A DNA stretch of 64,000 nt from Rosa chinensis (taxonomy: Eukaryota > Streptophyta > Magnoliopsida > Rosales > Rosaceae), in assembly GCF_002994745.2 (NCBI RefSeq), contig NC_037088.1:61398397-61462396 (forward strand). Reading direction: 5' to 3'. The notes beneath the pieces are model-generated. The model ran no database searches, was not told the origin of the DNA, and worked only from the letters and a program-made list of their open reading frames with translations. The translations under genes were made by a program, and so were the position numbers. This document shows positions 22,153 to 34,899 of the stretch, in pieces (within the stretch, counting starts at the first letter, position 1; the number at the start of each line of letters is the position of its first letter).

Positions 22153-24955
22153 TGTGAGCGTAAATGACACCCAACATAATTTCACTCGTATTCATTTAGT
22201 AAATAGAGCTTTAATTATTTCGGGTTCGACCCATTCAAGATAGAATGTGTCTCTTAATTATATTCCCTTGTTAAAGGGAAACACCCTTTGATTTCATTTA
22301 TGAAGAAACCAATTGTGGATGTGTGTATGTCTATTTGTTTTTGCGGCTGCACCCGGATATTTGAATGAGTTGCCTACGTACCCTTGGAGAGGGATCAAGC
22401 CACTTGTATATAGTTCAATAATTCCAATGGGTAAATGACCCACTGGAAGGTATTGCTTTTTGGGATAGGAATAGTGTTTGGACGAATTTGGTGTAAGTGA
22501 ACCAGGGATTCGATTTGTTTGGAAAGGTTGTGACGTTTCCTGGTGTTTGGCCGAATTTGACTGATGAGGTCAGGGATTCGGATTGGACGACCTAGGAAGT
22601 CATGGATTTTGTTTGGACTTGCGGTTGCATCTAGTGGGTCACTAGATTGCCTACATACCCTCAAGGAGGGATCAAACCGTTGTAGTTCTTGAGTTTGTAT
22701 TTCTGGTATTGGCAGAATTTGACTGGAGTCAATGATTCAATTTAGGACTGGCTGAATTTTGACTGGTGGAGTCAGGGATTCTGTTTGGACTTGTGGTTGC
22801 ATCTAGTGGGTGTTGCTAGATTGCCTACGTACCCATTGTGGGATCAAACCGACCGTAGTTCATAAGGATTTGTATTTCTGGTTCTATACCAACTTTTGTG
22901 TTCGACTGATGTATATATTTCTTGAATCCGTCAAGTGTATTTCTTTTGCAGAGATTCAAATCTTAGAGCGTCTGTCAATCTGATTTGGGCACCCAATATA
23001 TTGAGGTTTGCAGTGGGCCTTGAAATTTGGAATGGGCTTTGGGCTGCAAATTAATCGGGCCAGAGCTTCTGAGGTGAATTGATTTAGACACCCATTGCGT
23101 TGAGCTTCTGAGGTTGGGCTCTGGGACTTGAAATGGGCTTCGCGCTGCTTCACTTTAGCTATGAAGTTGTCGACGGCTAATTTGGTGAGGCCCGTAACTT
23201 TGCATTGAAGATGTCTGACTTGACAATAGATATTTGATTTGGACCCATCGAAGAAAATAATTTCACTTTGTGATTTTAGGCTTTCCACAAATTGGAGTAT
23301 TGAAAACTAATGGATTGTAAGTCTTCATTAATCCATTAATTTCTTTTTCATTATATTTCTCACATTCTTTTTGTTGATCAACCCAATGCTTTTTTCCATG
23401 CACCAGCATCAAATTGACTTTTACAATTAATGTTCTTTGTAGCCCATAACTTGGTTTAGTTACCAAGGACCATTGTGGAAGGAGTCTGACGTCATAGCCC
23501 CTTCTCTTTTTGTTCTGGAAAGCACACCATCGAACCAGAGTTGTTGCACTTTGGGTTTTGTTGTTTTCCTTGTTCGAAATGCTTCATGCTTCAGCTTTCA
23601 AGCTTAGTGTATTCCATTACCGTGTGGTCTCTTGTGGGCGTCATCATACTCCAACACACCAAGAGGAAGGCATATTTATTCTTCATTCTTGCAAGACCAC
23701 ATACATGACTTTTCTTTTCTTTTGTACATACCATTCCTCTGACACACAATTGTTTAATTTTCCTTGCAGATTTTGGCTTGGTGTTGAATCCCAACGGCGA
23801 ATTAGTTTGCATTAGGCTTCATTCTTTAGTTGCCAGTTTGTCCTACATGCAGAACCATTTTCTCTTCTTTGGTTCAATGGAAAATAAATGTGAGTCATTT
23901 GTTTAAGTTTGCAGGTCCGGTATTCTCAAAAGAAAGCTTGCAACTTAGCTGACGTTGAGTTCTTGAACTTGCATTGAGTCTTGCAGGAAAGATTTGTCAC
24001 AAGACCGTTATTATTTATGTCAATGGTAGGCAGTATGAACTCGTTGTCGACGTCAAGGGGTGATGATATAATCATCTAAATTTCTGATGGTCATGACCAT
24101 CCATAACCTTGGTCGTTCGTGAACAACCTCTGTTATGTTTAAAGAGTACGTGATGGCAGCAACGTCATTTTTTTTGTGGATTTTGCATTGAAATACGGAT
24201 GTTCATGAACAACCAAGTTTTCCAATGCATTAAATTTGCAGCACCATTTCGGAGGAATTTTGACCATTGAAACGAGGCCGTTCGTGAACGACCGTTTTGT
24301 TTCATGCGTTACGAATTTGAGAGCATCAACAATGTCATTTTGACGAAGAACTCTAACAACAATGGTCGTTCGTGAACGGCCTATTAGAGTTTTGGAGGCC
24401 ACAAGACATAGATGACTAATTGGAGAGGCTTCACAGGGAAGGCAAATGTATACCTGCGGCTTTCTTTCTCTGGTAGCTGTTCTTCTCTGTTTCTTTTTGC
24501 TACGTCTCCTCCTCTGCTTTTTATTTCTCTTATTCTCTCTGTATTTTTTTTTTCTGCCCTCTGTAGTGTTTTTCCTCCTCCTCTTGCTGTAGAAGACGTG
24601 CCTTTTTATAGGCAACAATAGATAATCTTGATTAGATAGCTATCAATTCAATTCAAATTGAGGTTATAATCACCTTTGCCAATTTGAATTGAAATGATTA
24701 TAGCATTAACAACTTTGAAAGTTTCTAGTGTCTTTTGTTCATTCAAATCTTGGATAAATCTTGACTTGGTCTTGAATGAAGATCATCCAAGATTCTGAAT
24801 TTGAAATTTGATGTCTTGAGTACCACTCCACGTGATGCATGCATGATTTGTTATGTTGCTTCCTTTCTTTTTTTATTTTTTTTTATTTGAAGATAGAGTT
24901 TCTGTTATGCACTTATTTGAAAGCAACTAGAACTCTACCCTCTTTGGCCACAACC
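22153..24955 (-). mobile_element. LTR-like insertion with internal repeats, boundaries uncertain
   Basis: It starts TGTGAGCGTAAATGACACCC inside the LINE leader and carries no genes. Three degenerate repeats of about 70-85 bp (near 22335-22420, 22610-22690 and 22795-22870) share TTGCCTAC(G/A)TACCC followed by GGGATCAA(A/G)CC. A minus-strand TATAAAAA at 24603-24610 suggests an LTR promoter in reverse orientation. The plus-strand TG start would match a minus-strand CA end. I found no target duplication and no clean right end. Confidence 0.42.
24107..24385. repeat. Four spaced GGTCGTTCGTGAACGACC-type palindromes
   Basis: Near-palindromic motifs built on CGTTCGTGAACG / GTTCATGAAC occur at about 24109, 24207, 24270 and 24363, 60-100 bp apart, inside the LTR-like sequence and upstream (minus strand sense: downstream) of its TATA box. 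They could be regulatory or structural repeats of that element. Confidence 0.5.
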
Positions 24956-26619
24956 AACCAAATTTGAAAGATGCTGGACTCTTTCATTGTTGCATTAGAC
25001 CCATATTTGCATTTTGGGTTTGTGAAATTTTTGATATCAACAGCGACCGACACAGGGGAAGGGTCTGCGGCAGGCAGACGTGTTTTTGGTGGGAAAGCTG
25101 CTCACCACTCGAGAATATACGACTCGATCCTTTCTGGGGATGTTTCGGAATGCATGGAGGGTACATGGATCACTGCGTGTAGAGGAAGCGGAGGGGCAAA
25201 GGGATCTTGTCACTCTGTTTGATGCTACAAATCGGGATCGGATCTGGAAGGGAGGTCCTTGGGTTTATAATCGCGCTCCAATTGCCCTAGCTTACTACGA
25301 TGGCGTGGCTAACATTGAATCGGTCTCCTTCACCACGTCGTCGTACTGGATCACGTTGCAAGGCGCATCCCCCCTGCGTTCCGTTCCAAGAGGGTGATGA
25401 CCACGATCGGCTTTACTCTGGGTGATTTTAAGGAAATTGAAAACAGGCCAAGAAGGTTGGAAAGCTTCGGATCAGGGTGGAGATTCCATATAACCGGCCA
25501 CTGTCCTTCCAACAATGGTAATAGGTGGAGGATGAAGTAGAGTTTCTCTGCAAGTTTAAGTTTGACAAAATCTTTGGTAGATGCTCGGTTTTTGGTTTGG
25601 TTACTCACGTAGGCCTCGCATGCTTGGGGCCTCCTTTGGAAGAGAATGATGAGGCAGAACACATGGTCCTGGGTGCGTCACAGGCGAGTCACTCTGCTGC
25701 ACCGGAGATGCAGCCTGCTGGGCAACTTATCTAGACCTCAGGTTCAGCTTCAACCAGCACCCTAAATGTAGGACGGGCTAGGGTTTCTTTGGGAGGCAAG
25801 GACATTGTCTTCCATACTGTGCTTCCCAACTCAATGCCGGAGTGACTGCTCCATAATCCGGCAATGCTGATGCATCGACCTTGGCGTCAAGCTCAGATAT
25901 GAGAACTGCCTGAGATGATGGTTGTACCTGACAGCATCATAGGAAAGAGGAGACTGAGGGAGGATGATACAATCAATATCTCTCCTAAGAAGCTCAAACT
26001 GAGCCTTGCTGTTGGAAAAATAAATTTGAATCTGGAACCGGAGCAGCTAGGTTTGGTACTGGTGCTGCAAACTGAGGAACAACCCATCCATATGAAGAGA
26101 AAGAGAGGGAGACCTGTAGGTAGTAAGAACAAATTATCCTACAGGGAAAAGAAGAAAGCAAAGCAGGGGGATGAGACCAGGGTAAAGAAAAAGCTTCTCC
26201 CCAAACTTGACAAGGCAAGTGGCAGATCAAGCTCTAATCCGAAAGGGAAGGAGCTAACTCTTTTCTAATTGCAATTTTCTTTCCTTCAAGTCTATGTGAA
26301 GGTGGTGAAGCTTTGATATGTCTTCTATGACGTTTCTAATCAGTGTTTGTACCACAATCGCGTGCCTGGCAAGCAAGGGTTAGTTGAATATTTCTTCCAT
26401 AGAAGGCAAGGTTTGATCACTTTGTATAGGCTTGCAAATTTGCGAGCGCATCAGAGACTTCAATAGTTTGCTATAGCTTGGATAAGGCAGCCATTTTTTA
26501 GTTTTGTTTTGGCTTTCTTATGTAAGCTTTGTAGACTATAGCCTTTTGGCTGTTGATCTATTGATATTCAACTTCTATTTCAAAAAAAAAAAAATGGTCT
26601 ATATTGTTTAATGATATCA

Positions 26620-27186
26620 AAGTTAGGGGCTTTGTTGCATGCTTGTGCTGCTTTGCTCTAATTCTAAAACAAAGATAAACGATGGGGCCTTAAAGATTGA
26701 AGTTGGAACTTGTCTTCGTTTCTTTTAACAATCTTTACTGAAAATCTGCACGTAAGTTGTCATTGTTCTCAAAAAATTGCTTTAAACTCTAAGGAATATG
26801 GACTGCCTCTGCTTTGTTCTGTTTGATATATTGGTGACAAGTTTTTGATTTCGTCTATTTGAAATATCTTTGGATGCAGGAGGAATATGATACTCATCAT
26901 CCAAAAGGTCATTGTGCAATGGTTCTTCCTTTTCTACAAAAGAGGTCAAAAATTATTGAAATAACATTGTGTTTGCTCTTGTACAATTTGGTCTTTGTGC
27001 AAGAACAAGAAAGGAAATTGGGATTTGAGTTTATGGATTAGGTGATAGGATTGAGGTTGAAGTTCTTCCTTTATCTTTCTGGGGTAAATATCATAATTGG
27101 GATTGAAGATGAAGAGGATGGATGGGTACATACCCATGGGTAAGGCAATAGAGGGAGTGCAACACATAAAATCATAAAATATAGTA
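26620..27186 (+). pseudogene. Second copy of propeller gene: intron 1 end and exon 2
   Basis: Intron sequence (26690-26879) and exon 2 (from 26880, EEYDTHHPKGHCAMVLPFL) align with 6770-7110 of the intact gene. After KIIEI the copy loses the next codons and shifts. The copied introns show a DNA-level duplication, not retroposition. The remaining exons lie at 36.09, 38.6, 41.36 and 41.76 kb, separated by insertions. Confidence 0.85.
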
Positions 27187-27191
27187 AATTT

Positions 27192-27399
27192 TGTTGTAGA
27201 GAATTGGAAAAATGTATTGTATTCATCTCACCATGAGGTTTATATAGGGTTACCTCACGTACGTATACAAAATGCAATACATAATAGCTATACTAATCAA
27301 TCGCACATTACAAGTATGTCAATCGCATACATTACGAGTCTGTCAATCGCATACATTAAGCAATACATATTGCATGAATAGTCATTATCATTCACAACA
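27192..27399 (-). repeat. Copia 3' LTR
   Basis: 208 bp, from TGTTGTAGAG to TTCACAACA as read on the plus strand. It carries an internal duplication of TCAATCGCATACATTA that the other LTR has once. Confidence 0.9.
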
Positions 27400-27439
27400 C
27401 TCCCCCTTGGATATTCCATGTCAATAGTGTTGCCTCTGC

Positions 27440-27700
27440 TATGCGCTTCTAAGTTGCCTCGTCAAAAACCTTGCCAAATAATAAAAACCCTGTGGGAAAA
27501 AACAACCTTGGTCGAAGGAAAAAAAGAGCACAACGCGCGTGAATTGGAGTAGTCGACATCCTTCAACACTCCCCCTTGTGCCGCTCAAACTCGGTGATGA
27601 TGTTTTGATCGTTGCCTCACTAAAAACCTTGCTAGGTAACAAAAACCCTGTAGGACAAAAATAACCCTGGTCGAAGGGAAAAAAGAGCACAACACGTCTT
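27440..27700. repeat. Duplicated block near the Copia 3' LTR
   Basis: Two diverged copies (about 27450-27545 and 27612-27700) share TTGCCTC, AAAAACCTTGCC, AAAAACCCTGTGGG, TGGTCGAAGG and AAAAGAGCACAAC in order. A second CACTCCCCCTTG (polypurine-like on the minus strand) lies near 27566. This non-coding block sits between RNase H and the LTR. Confidence 0.7.
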
Positions 27701-27772
27701 TCACTCTTCGAGATCGAACATGTAGACATCATACCTCCCCCTGATGTCAAGGTCTCCCCTTGATTTCTACAA

Positions 27773-28714
27773 TTATGGGAGTTCGGATAACTTTCTTAAT
27801 CCGATGCTCTTCACATGTTTCTCGAATGTGGATTTAGGTAACGACTTGGTAAACAAGTCTGCTACATTATCATCTGAACTGATTTGATTCACTTCAATAT
27901 TTAGAAGTGTTTGTTGTTGCTTATTGTAAAAGAACTTAGGCGATACATGCTTGGTGTTGTCGCCTTTGATGAAACCTAACTTCATTTGCTCAATACAAGC
28001 TGCATTATCTTCATAAATGCATGTAGGTTCATATGTGGTAGACTTCAAACCACAAGTTCCTCGAATGTGTCTAACTACAGACCTTAGCCATATGCATTCT
28101 CGCACGGCTTCATGTAGAGCGATAATCTCTGCATGATTTGAGGAAGTAGCAACAAGGGTCTGCTTTGTAGACCTCCAAGATATCGCAGTGCTTCCCATGG
28201 TAAAGACATAACCCGTTTGGGAGCGACCTTTGTGAGGGTCAGAGAGATACCCTGCATCAGCAAAACCCATCAAGACATCGTTATCATTTTGATGGAAGGG
28301 AGGAGGAGCACGGAAGGTGGCGTTTTGCCTTGTGGAGTCCGATCCCACACTTCCATTATTTCTTTTCTCTCTGTAGGGATAGAACAAGCTCATATCAATC
28401 GTACCTCTCAAGTATCGAAAGATTTTCTTTATGCCAATCCAATGGCGACGTGTTGGCGCAGAACTGTGTCGAGCTAACAAGTTCAATGCGAATGAGATGT
28501 CCAATCTTGTGCATTGAGCTAAGTACAATAATGCGCCTATTGCACTTAAATAAGGCACTTCAGCCTCTAATAAGTCTTCATCCTCATCCCTTAGACGAAA
28601 CGGATCTTTTTCAGGCTCAAGACTACCATCGATCATGAGAGTACTCACAGGCTTTGCTTTATCTTCATTAAAGCGCCTTAATAATTTTTGAGTATATGTT
28701 GACTGATGGATCAT
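27773..28714 (-). pseudogene. Copia RNase H and end of pol
   Basis: 313 open codons starting in the region after RT (MIHQSTYTQKLLRRFNED). RNase H motifs are GFADAGYLSDPHKGRSQTGY (Asp), SNHAEIIALHEAVRE (Glu) and YEDNAACIEQM (Asp), with the usual C-terminal HVSPKFFY, DNVADLFTKSL. This part of pol is open and well preserved; it is separated from RT by a stop near 28737. Confidence 0.88.
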
Positions 28715-28738
28715 AATCCCATCACTACGGTGCTCGAG

Positions 28739-29401
28739 TTATAGTCCGAGGCAAAACCGTGTTTTCCCAAGATCTTTTATCTCAAATTCAGATTTCAAGT
28801 ACTTAGCAGTTTCCTTTAACTCATCTAGAGTTCCAATTAGGTTCATGTCATCGACATAAACTGCTACAATTGCAAATTCAGAACTTGTCCTCTTTATAAA
28901 CACGCATGGGCATATTTTATTGTTGACATATCCCTTCCCAATCAAGTAGTCACTTAGACGGTTATACCACATCTGTCCGGATTGTTTCAATCCATATAGT
29001 GAGCGTCTCAATCTTATTGAAAACTCGCTCCGTGGTTTAGAGTCACTTAACTTGGGTAATTGAAGTCCATCTGGAACCTTCATATATATCTCTGAATCTA
29101 GATCCCCATAGAGATATGCTGTAACCACATCCATAAGCTGCATGTCAAGTTTTTTGGAAACTACCAAACTGACAAGGTAGCAGAATGTTATAATGTCCAT
29201 TACGAGAGAATATGTCTCCTCGTAGTCGATTTCAGGGCATTGTGAGAAACCTTGCGCCACAAGGCGGACTTTGTATCTAACAACCTCATTTTTCTCATTA
29301 CGCTTTTTAACAAAGACCCATTTATGGCCAATAACATGCTTTATTCTTGGGGGTGTCAGCGTTATAGACCCAAATACATGTCTCTTTGTTAGTGAATCCA
29401 A
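28739..29401 (-). pseudogene. Copia reverse transcriptase
   Basis: 220 open codons: KWVFVKKRNEKNEVVRYKVR, LVAQGFSQCPEIDYEETYS, QLMDVVTAYLYGDLDSEIYM, RRSLYGLKQSGQMWYNRL and the catalytic YVDDM. This is the first three quarters of the Ty1-type RT domain. A frame break separates it from upstream integrase C-terminal sequence. Confidence 0.9.
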
Positions 29402-29487
29402 TTCAACCTGGATCGCATCTCTCCATTTAGGCTAGTCTGCTCTTCGTTGACATTCTTCAACGGAGCGAGGTTCGATATCATCGTGTT

Positions 29488-30893
29488 CTATAATTCATTG
29501 AGGATAATAGAATCTCGATTAAATGTCTCATGTACATTAGTGTAATTCATGGAGATCTCCATATTCCCTGGAATTGGTTCTAACATTGGAGCGTCCCCCA
29601 ATGATGTCTCTTGGACATAACCATAATCTGGAATATCTTCATGAGACGGGTTATTTATGTCGATGATTAATGAATCTTTCTGTGCCAAACTCGCTTTCTT
29701 TCTCGGGTGAGAATCCATCGAACCTTTGGGCCTCCCACGTTTCCTTGCTGGGAGCCCGGCCTAAGCCATATTGTCATCACTATTAGTTGGGGCGGCGCCA
29801 TGCCCAATACCTCTAGGGGTGGTGCCATGTCCATGATTTTTAGGGACATCAATCCTTGCAGGCACGTTTGAAGCAGGTATATGTGATCTTGTCACTTTAG
29901 CGATATCAAAAAACGCATCAGGCATAGAGTCTACTACATTATGAAGATTGAGAATTCTCCACACTTCAATTTCGGACTGTGCAGTTCGGGGATCAAGATG
30001 AGACAAAGTGGGGACAGACCACTACAATTCATGTCGTTCCTGTTGAACATTATTGTTCCTATCTCTCCCTAACGACGGGAAGACTGTCTCATCAAAGTGA
30101 CAATCCGCAAATCTAGCGGTAAATAGATTGCCTGTCAAGGGTTTTAAGTAGCAGATAATGGTTGGAGAGTCATATCCAACATAAATGCCTAATCGTCTTT
30201 GAGGACCCATTTTGGTGCGCTGTGGCGGCGCAATTAGCACATAAACTGTACACCCAAATATGCGTAAGTGTGAGACATCAGGCTCATATCTTGTAACCAT
30301 CTAGGACGCAGAAAAGGGTTGAGTGACAGTAGGCCTCAGACGAATGAGCACAGCTGCATGCAATATTGCATAGCCCCAAGCAGAAACAGGGAGATTGGTG
30401 CGCATAACCAATGCTCTAGCGACCATTTGAAGTCTTTTAATGGCAGCTTCTACGAGACCATTTTGGGTGTGAACATGAGGAACAGGGTGTTCAACCTCAA
30501 TCCCAATGGACATGAAATAGTCATCAAAGATGTAAACTCTCCAGCATTGTCAAGACGAATTGACTTAATGGGATGATCAGGGTGGTGAGCCCTTAATTTA
30601 ATGATTTGTGCTAGGAGTTTAGCAAATGCAGCATTTCTTGTGGACAATAGCATGACATGTGACCATCGTGTCGATGCATCAACCAACACCATAAAATATC
30701 TAAATGGTCCGCAAGTTGATTGAATAGGTCCACAAATATCACCTTGGATTCTTTGTAAGAATGGAATATTTTCCTTAGTGTCCTTTGCATAGGATGGTCT
30801 CGATCCTAATTTTGCTAAAGAGCAGGCTTTGTAAAATGAAAGATGGGCTTTTAGAAGCAACCAGGGAAGTATCTGGTTGAGCCACGAAGTCAC
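29488..30893 (-). pseudogene. Copia integrase, broken into several frames
   Basis: The core begins in 30893-30450 with GDICGPIQSTCGPFRYFMVL (first Asp region) and SIRLDNAGEFTS (second Asp). The frame changes near 30500, after which HTQNGLVEAAIKRLQ carries the Glu. 30300-30022 has the Copia C-terminal motif SHLRIFGCTVYV and LGIYVGYDSPTIICYLKP. 30006-29488 is linker to RT. Frame changes and stops make it nonfunctional. Confidence 0.85.
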
Positions 30894-31098
30894 AATTGAC
30901 TTTAGAAGTAGAAAAAGGAACTAAGGAGGTATTGGTGGCGTCAATACCACTTTTGGGCCGCAGGGGGTAGGCGGCGCCAGCCCTACCTTGGATCGAATTT
31001 TGGTTCTAACTTCTTTTCGTTTTGAAAAATGGATGTCCGTGTGAAGTCTTTAATATACGGATCGTCATATCACGACTTGGGTGTCCCAAACGGTCATG

Positions 31099-31548
31099 CT
31101 AAAGCCTATATGTGTCAGAATCCCATAAGTCATCTCTCATGACATAGTTGGATTCAATAATTCGAATAGTGGTTGCATACAACCCACTAGAGCGACACAT
31201 AAGTTTCTCTAATACTCGTTTATGTATGTAGTCGTTAGATGTGATACAAAGGAACTCTTGTCCATTCTCACAATATGTTTCCACATGAAAACCATTGGCT
31301 CTTATATCTTTAAAACTCAATAGGGTTCTTCCAGCCCTAGGAGCATATAGAGTTTCGGTGAGATTAATACTTGTGCCATTTGGCAACATAAATTGAGCTG
31401 GTCCTCGATCATGAATCAATTGTGATGGTCCAGCCATCGTAGTCATAGAAGACCGACTAGGCGTCATCCATAGAAATAGTTGCATATGTTGCAATATAGT
31501 ATGTGTGGTGCCACTGTCAACAAGGCATTCCAACTCTCCAGGAAACAT
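31099..31548 (-). pseudogene. Copia protease and pre-integrase region
   Basis: LECLVDSGTTHTILQ carries the aspartic protease triad (DSG) near the start. APRAGRTLLSFKDIRANGFHVE is the typical downstream protease strand. The end runs into the GAG_pre-integrs region (GLYATTIRI) and stops before the integrase HHCC knuckle. Confidence 0.85.
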
Positions 31549-31913
31549 ACTGAAAAATAATAAAGTTCGGAATTAAAACATGTCCATGACATCGAATAAT
31601 AATTCGATACTTTATTAATAAAGATAGCCAATGATTACATCAAAGGTCCCAAAAAGTCTGATCCAAAATAAAATCAAACTAAGATACATTGTAGTCACTC
31701 TATCCGTTTGGTAACTCCAATCAAATATGAACAGGAAAGTAGAGAGAGATGTTGGTGGAGCGAGGCTCTCTTAAGTACCATTAATCTTAATGATTTTCCT
31801 AGACATCATATTTTATTGGGTGCACCACATAAGAAAGAGTTTAATACAATTGTCATTTATTGACTAAGGCATATTGCCATTACAAAAATTCTTGGAAAAT
31901 AAAAAGGACTATT

Positions 31914-33017
31914 CTAATCAAAGTCTGCAGCATCCTTGTGCACTTCATCTTCAGCTTTGAAGTCCTCTATGGTGAGATTGATATCTCCACCATCTTCTTC
32001 TTCTTCTTCTACAACGTACACTTCTTGCTCCCTCAGGTCCCTGTATGCCCTGTATCTTGAAGCTAGTTGCTCACTTGCCTTGCATTGCTTGAACCAATGC
32101 TCACTTGATCCACATCGATGACACATGTCATTGTGGTTGCCTCCCTTTAATTGAGGTGCACGTTGTGGGCGTTCCCTAGGAGGGTTGGCGCCACCACCAC
32201 TAGCCATGGCGCCACTACCACTACCAGGGATACCACGACCACCTCTCCCACGTGTGGCATTGCCACCACGTGTATTCGCACCAAACCTGCGGTTTCCTTC
32301 CTTGTTAGGGCGGTTATATGGACCCATACGTCCCTCATATCCCTTATTCTTAGAGTTCCGCTCCTTGCGCCCTCTTTTAGGTGCATTATAATTCGCCTCA
32401 TGAACGCTCTTAGTTCCAATGGGCCTTGAATTGTAATTCCTCACTAGTATGTTATCATGTTTCTCAGCTACAGATATGAGATTGATAAGCTGATGAAATC
32501 TCGTGATTCGTCCAGCATTGACTTCAGTGCGGTATTGCTTTGATACCACAATGGCTAAAACGGGGAAGGTGGAGAGAGTTTTCTCAATTAGCTCTTGCTC
32601 TGTGACAGCTTGTCCACAAAACCTCAACATGGACTGTAGGTGAAGAGCTTCTGAATTATATTAAGCAACATACTTGAAATCAGCAAAGCGCAGATTGTTC
32701 CATTGAACCTTCAAGTCAGGGAGGAGGGAATCTTGGACATCACCAAAGCGCTCTTCTAGCGCTACCCATAGCTCTCTTGCATCCTTAATTGACATATACT
32801 CCAATCTAAGTGCTTTGTCCATATGGCGTCGCATCAAGATACCTACTTGAGCATGCTTTGTAAGTGTTCGCACAAACACACGATCCGGGTTAGGTGCCTG
32901 GATTATGGGTAATATTCCCTTTGAAGTGAGGTGGTTCTCAACATCGATTACCCAACTGTGGTAATCCGAGCTTGTTGAGTCAAGCATGGGAAAGTCGAGT
33001 CTAGGTTCATTCGACAT
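31914..33017 (-). pseudogene. Copia gag with one in-frame stop
   Basis: Two open pieces in one frame (33017-32661 and 32630-31914) are divided by a TAA at 32661-32663. The start MSNEPRLDFPMLDSTSSDYHSW is the UBN2-type gag of plant Copia elements. Later parts are a Gly/Arg-rich basic stretch, a CCHC knuckle CHRCGSSEHWFKQC, and an acidic tail VVEEEEEDGGDINLTIEDF. Confidence 0.88.
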
Positions 33018-33806
33018 CCTGAAAATAAGAAGAGAAGATATATTAGTTTCGGAGCTAAACTTCCACGAAAACTAAAATAATAAGATTTTCGAGCTATGCT
33101 ACCAAGAAAACAATTTCCAAGAATCTCTTTTGGATTAGACCAAACAATAATGTTTGAATATGGTCACAATTTGATGCTTATGGACACTCTTAGTCCGAGC
33201 ATTATGAACACTCTTAGTTCATACGAACACTCTTAGTTCGTTAAGCGTGAATCCCCACAATTCTGGTTTATTAAATAATCGAACCCATGTTCGTATATTG
33301 AAAATCCTACATAAAATAAAGGAATTTAAATGACAGGAAAGCAGGAACTTTAATCTTTAAAACTTACTTGTTGAAATTCGGAGCAGATTCGCTTCTGAAC
33401 AGCTCCCACTTCGAATGGTGTACAGATCTCAAAATGACTCCAATAGGGCTGAAATTTGGAGTTCAGATAGAAGAGGCAGAGACAAACAACTTTAATGAAG
33501 GAAGGATTTTTATATGAGGTCCCAATCAAGAAGTTTTGGGGCGTGCAAACAGGCTGATCTGCACAGGAACGAGCGTGCTGCTGTGCTGCAGGGGCAGCAA
33601 GCTTGCGACGATGCTGCAGGGGCAGTAGGAGGCACATGGGTGCTTAAGGGCTGCAGGAGCAGCGCACGGTATGGCTAGCAAGGGCTAGGAGCTTGCGGCA
33701 GTTTTTGGTGAAAGAAATTTCGGGTGTTAGGGTTTTTTTTCCTGGCTAGGGCTTGAGTTAGAGTATCGTGCTGATAACGTGTTGTAGAGAATTGGAAAAA
33801 TGTATT

Positions 33807-34819
33807 AGGAAAATGATTTGTGGCCTCAATGAGGCCTAAGATTTGTGGCCTCAATCTTAGGTGTCATGCCATGTCATCTACACAAATCACCTATTTGTTA
33901 AATCATGCCATGTCATTATTGAGAAAAAGATCATCTTATCCTTCAAAAATCTAATGAATCTAAATTATTTTGGCTTTCTTCTAAAAAAAATAAAAATTTG
34001 GCTTTCTTTCATTTTTTTTTTCATTACACTCGTGCTTAGATTTAAACAACAATTTTTTTTTCTTCAATCAAGAGTAGAAAAACTTTCATGTAACTCAGTT
34101 ACTAGATTTGCACGTACATTCGATTAATAGATTTGTATAACACATGTATATGAATTCAACTTTTGTTAGGTTCCTGCAAATTTTGAAAATATAAGGTGAA
34201 AAATACATATTCATATGATTGTATTTATTCTTTTGTTCATTGTTTTCTCTTTATGTAGCTAGGGTTTAAACGTTAAATCTGAATTTATTATTTTTTGTTT
34301 GTCTTTCCCTTATATTTAGATTGCAGATGTTAATTAATGGCTGCTAACGTGTAATTTTTTTGTACCTCTTAATTTAGACATAAGTATTTCTCAAATTCAA
34401 TTAACTAATGCTATATTTTTGTGGATGAAATTAAACAATATTTGGAAAGAAAAGTTAACGTCTATTTCTTGACACATAATTCAATATATTAATGCCATTT
34501 GGGAAGAAAAATTAAAGGAAATAATTTAATTAAATGAAGAAAAATATTGATCAAAGAATCTGTAGACATATCTCTTAAATTAATATATAATTAATAGCTG
34601 ATATTTTTTTTTGTCACCTAATTAAATTTATTAATGTAATTGATTCACCCCCTAATTAACATCTAAAATGAAATGTAAAAGGGTTGGTGTTGAAATAGTA
34701 TGATGTGGCAAGATATATTATATGGAATTGAAAATAAATTTTTATTTACTTATATGGCATGACACCTAGGATTTAAGGCCACAAATCTTAGGCCTCATTG
34801 AGGCCCTATATCATTGCCC
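33807..34819. mobile_element. Mutator-like MITE, 1,013 bp
   Basis: Long terminal inverted repeats of about 65 bp share GGCCTCAATGAGGCCTAAG, ATTTGTGGCC and TAGGTGTCATGCCAT. A perfect 9-bp duplication, AAATGTATT (33798-33806 and 34820-34828), is the Mutator signature and lies within Copia LTR sequence, proving the MITE is younger than the Copia insertion. No transposase. Confidence 0.9.
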
Positions 34820-34899
34820 AAATGTATTATATTCATCTCACCATAAGGTTTATATAGGGTTACATCATGTATACAAAAGACAATAAATAATAGCTATTA

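Larger units (their letters stand above)
21965..26593 (+). mobile_element. ORF1-only LINE interrupted by an LTR-like insertion
   Basis: Left and right flanks share a near-perfect duplication, ATGGTCT(C/A)TATTGTTTA (about 21949-21964 and 26594-26610). The right copy follows a 13-nt A tail at 26581-26593. The left part has a leader and an ATG at 22049 (MAARLASSLAIAEG). After an insertion, 24970-25730 gives a DUF4283-type ORF1 domain in several frames (VGKLLTTREYTTRSFLGMF, DRIWKGGPWVYNRAPIAL) and a knuckle with one Cys changed to Phe. The last frame (25915-26268) ends in a basic tail with KRKRGRPVGSKNK. There is no RT, so this is an internally deleted LINE. Confidence 0.62.

Noticed and set aside
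24139..24618. 159-codon minus-strand Lys/Arg-rich frame
   Set aside because: Arises from a T/C-rich tract in the LTR-like insertion and lacks any domain.
27439..27750. 103-codon minus frame beside the Copia 3' LTR
   Set aside because: Spans the duplicated noncoding block; its repeats of VVLFF..FDQG simply reflect the DNA duplication.
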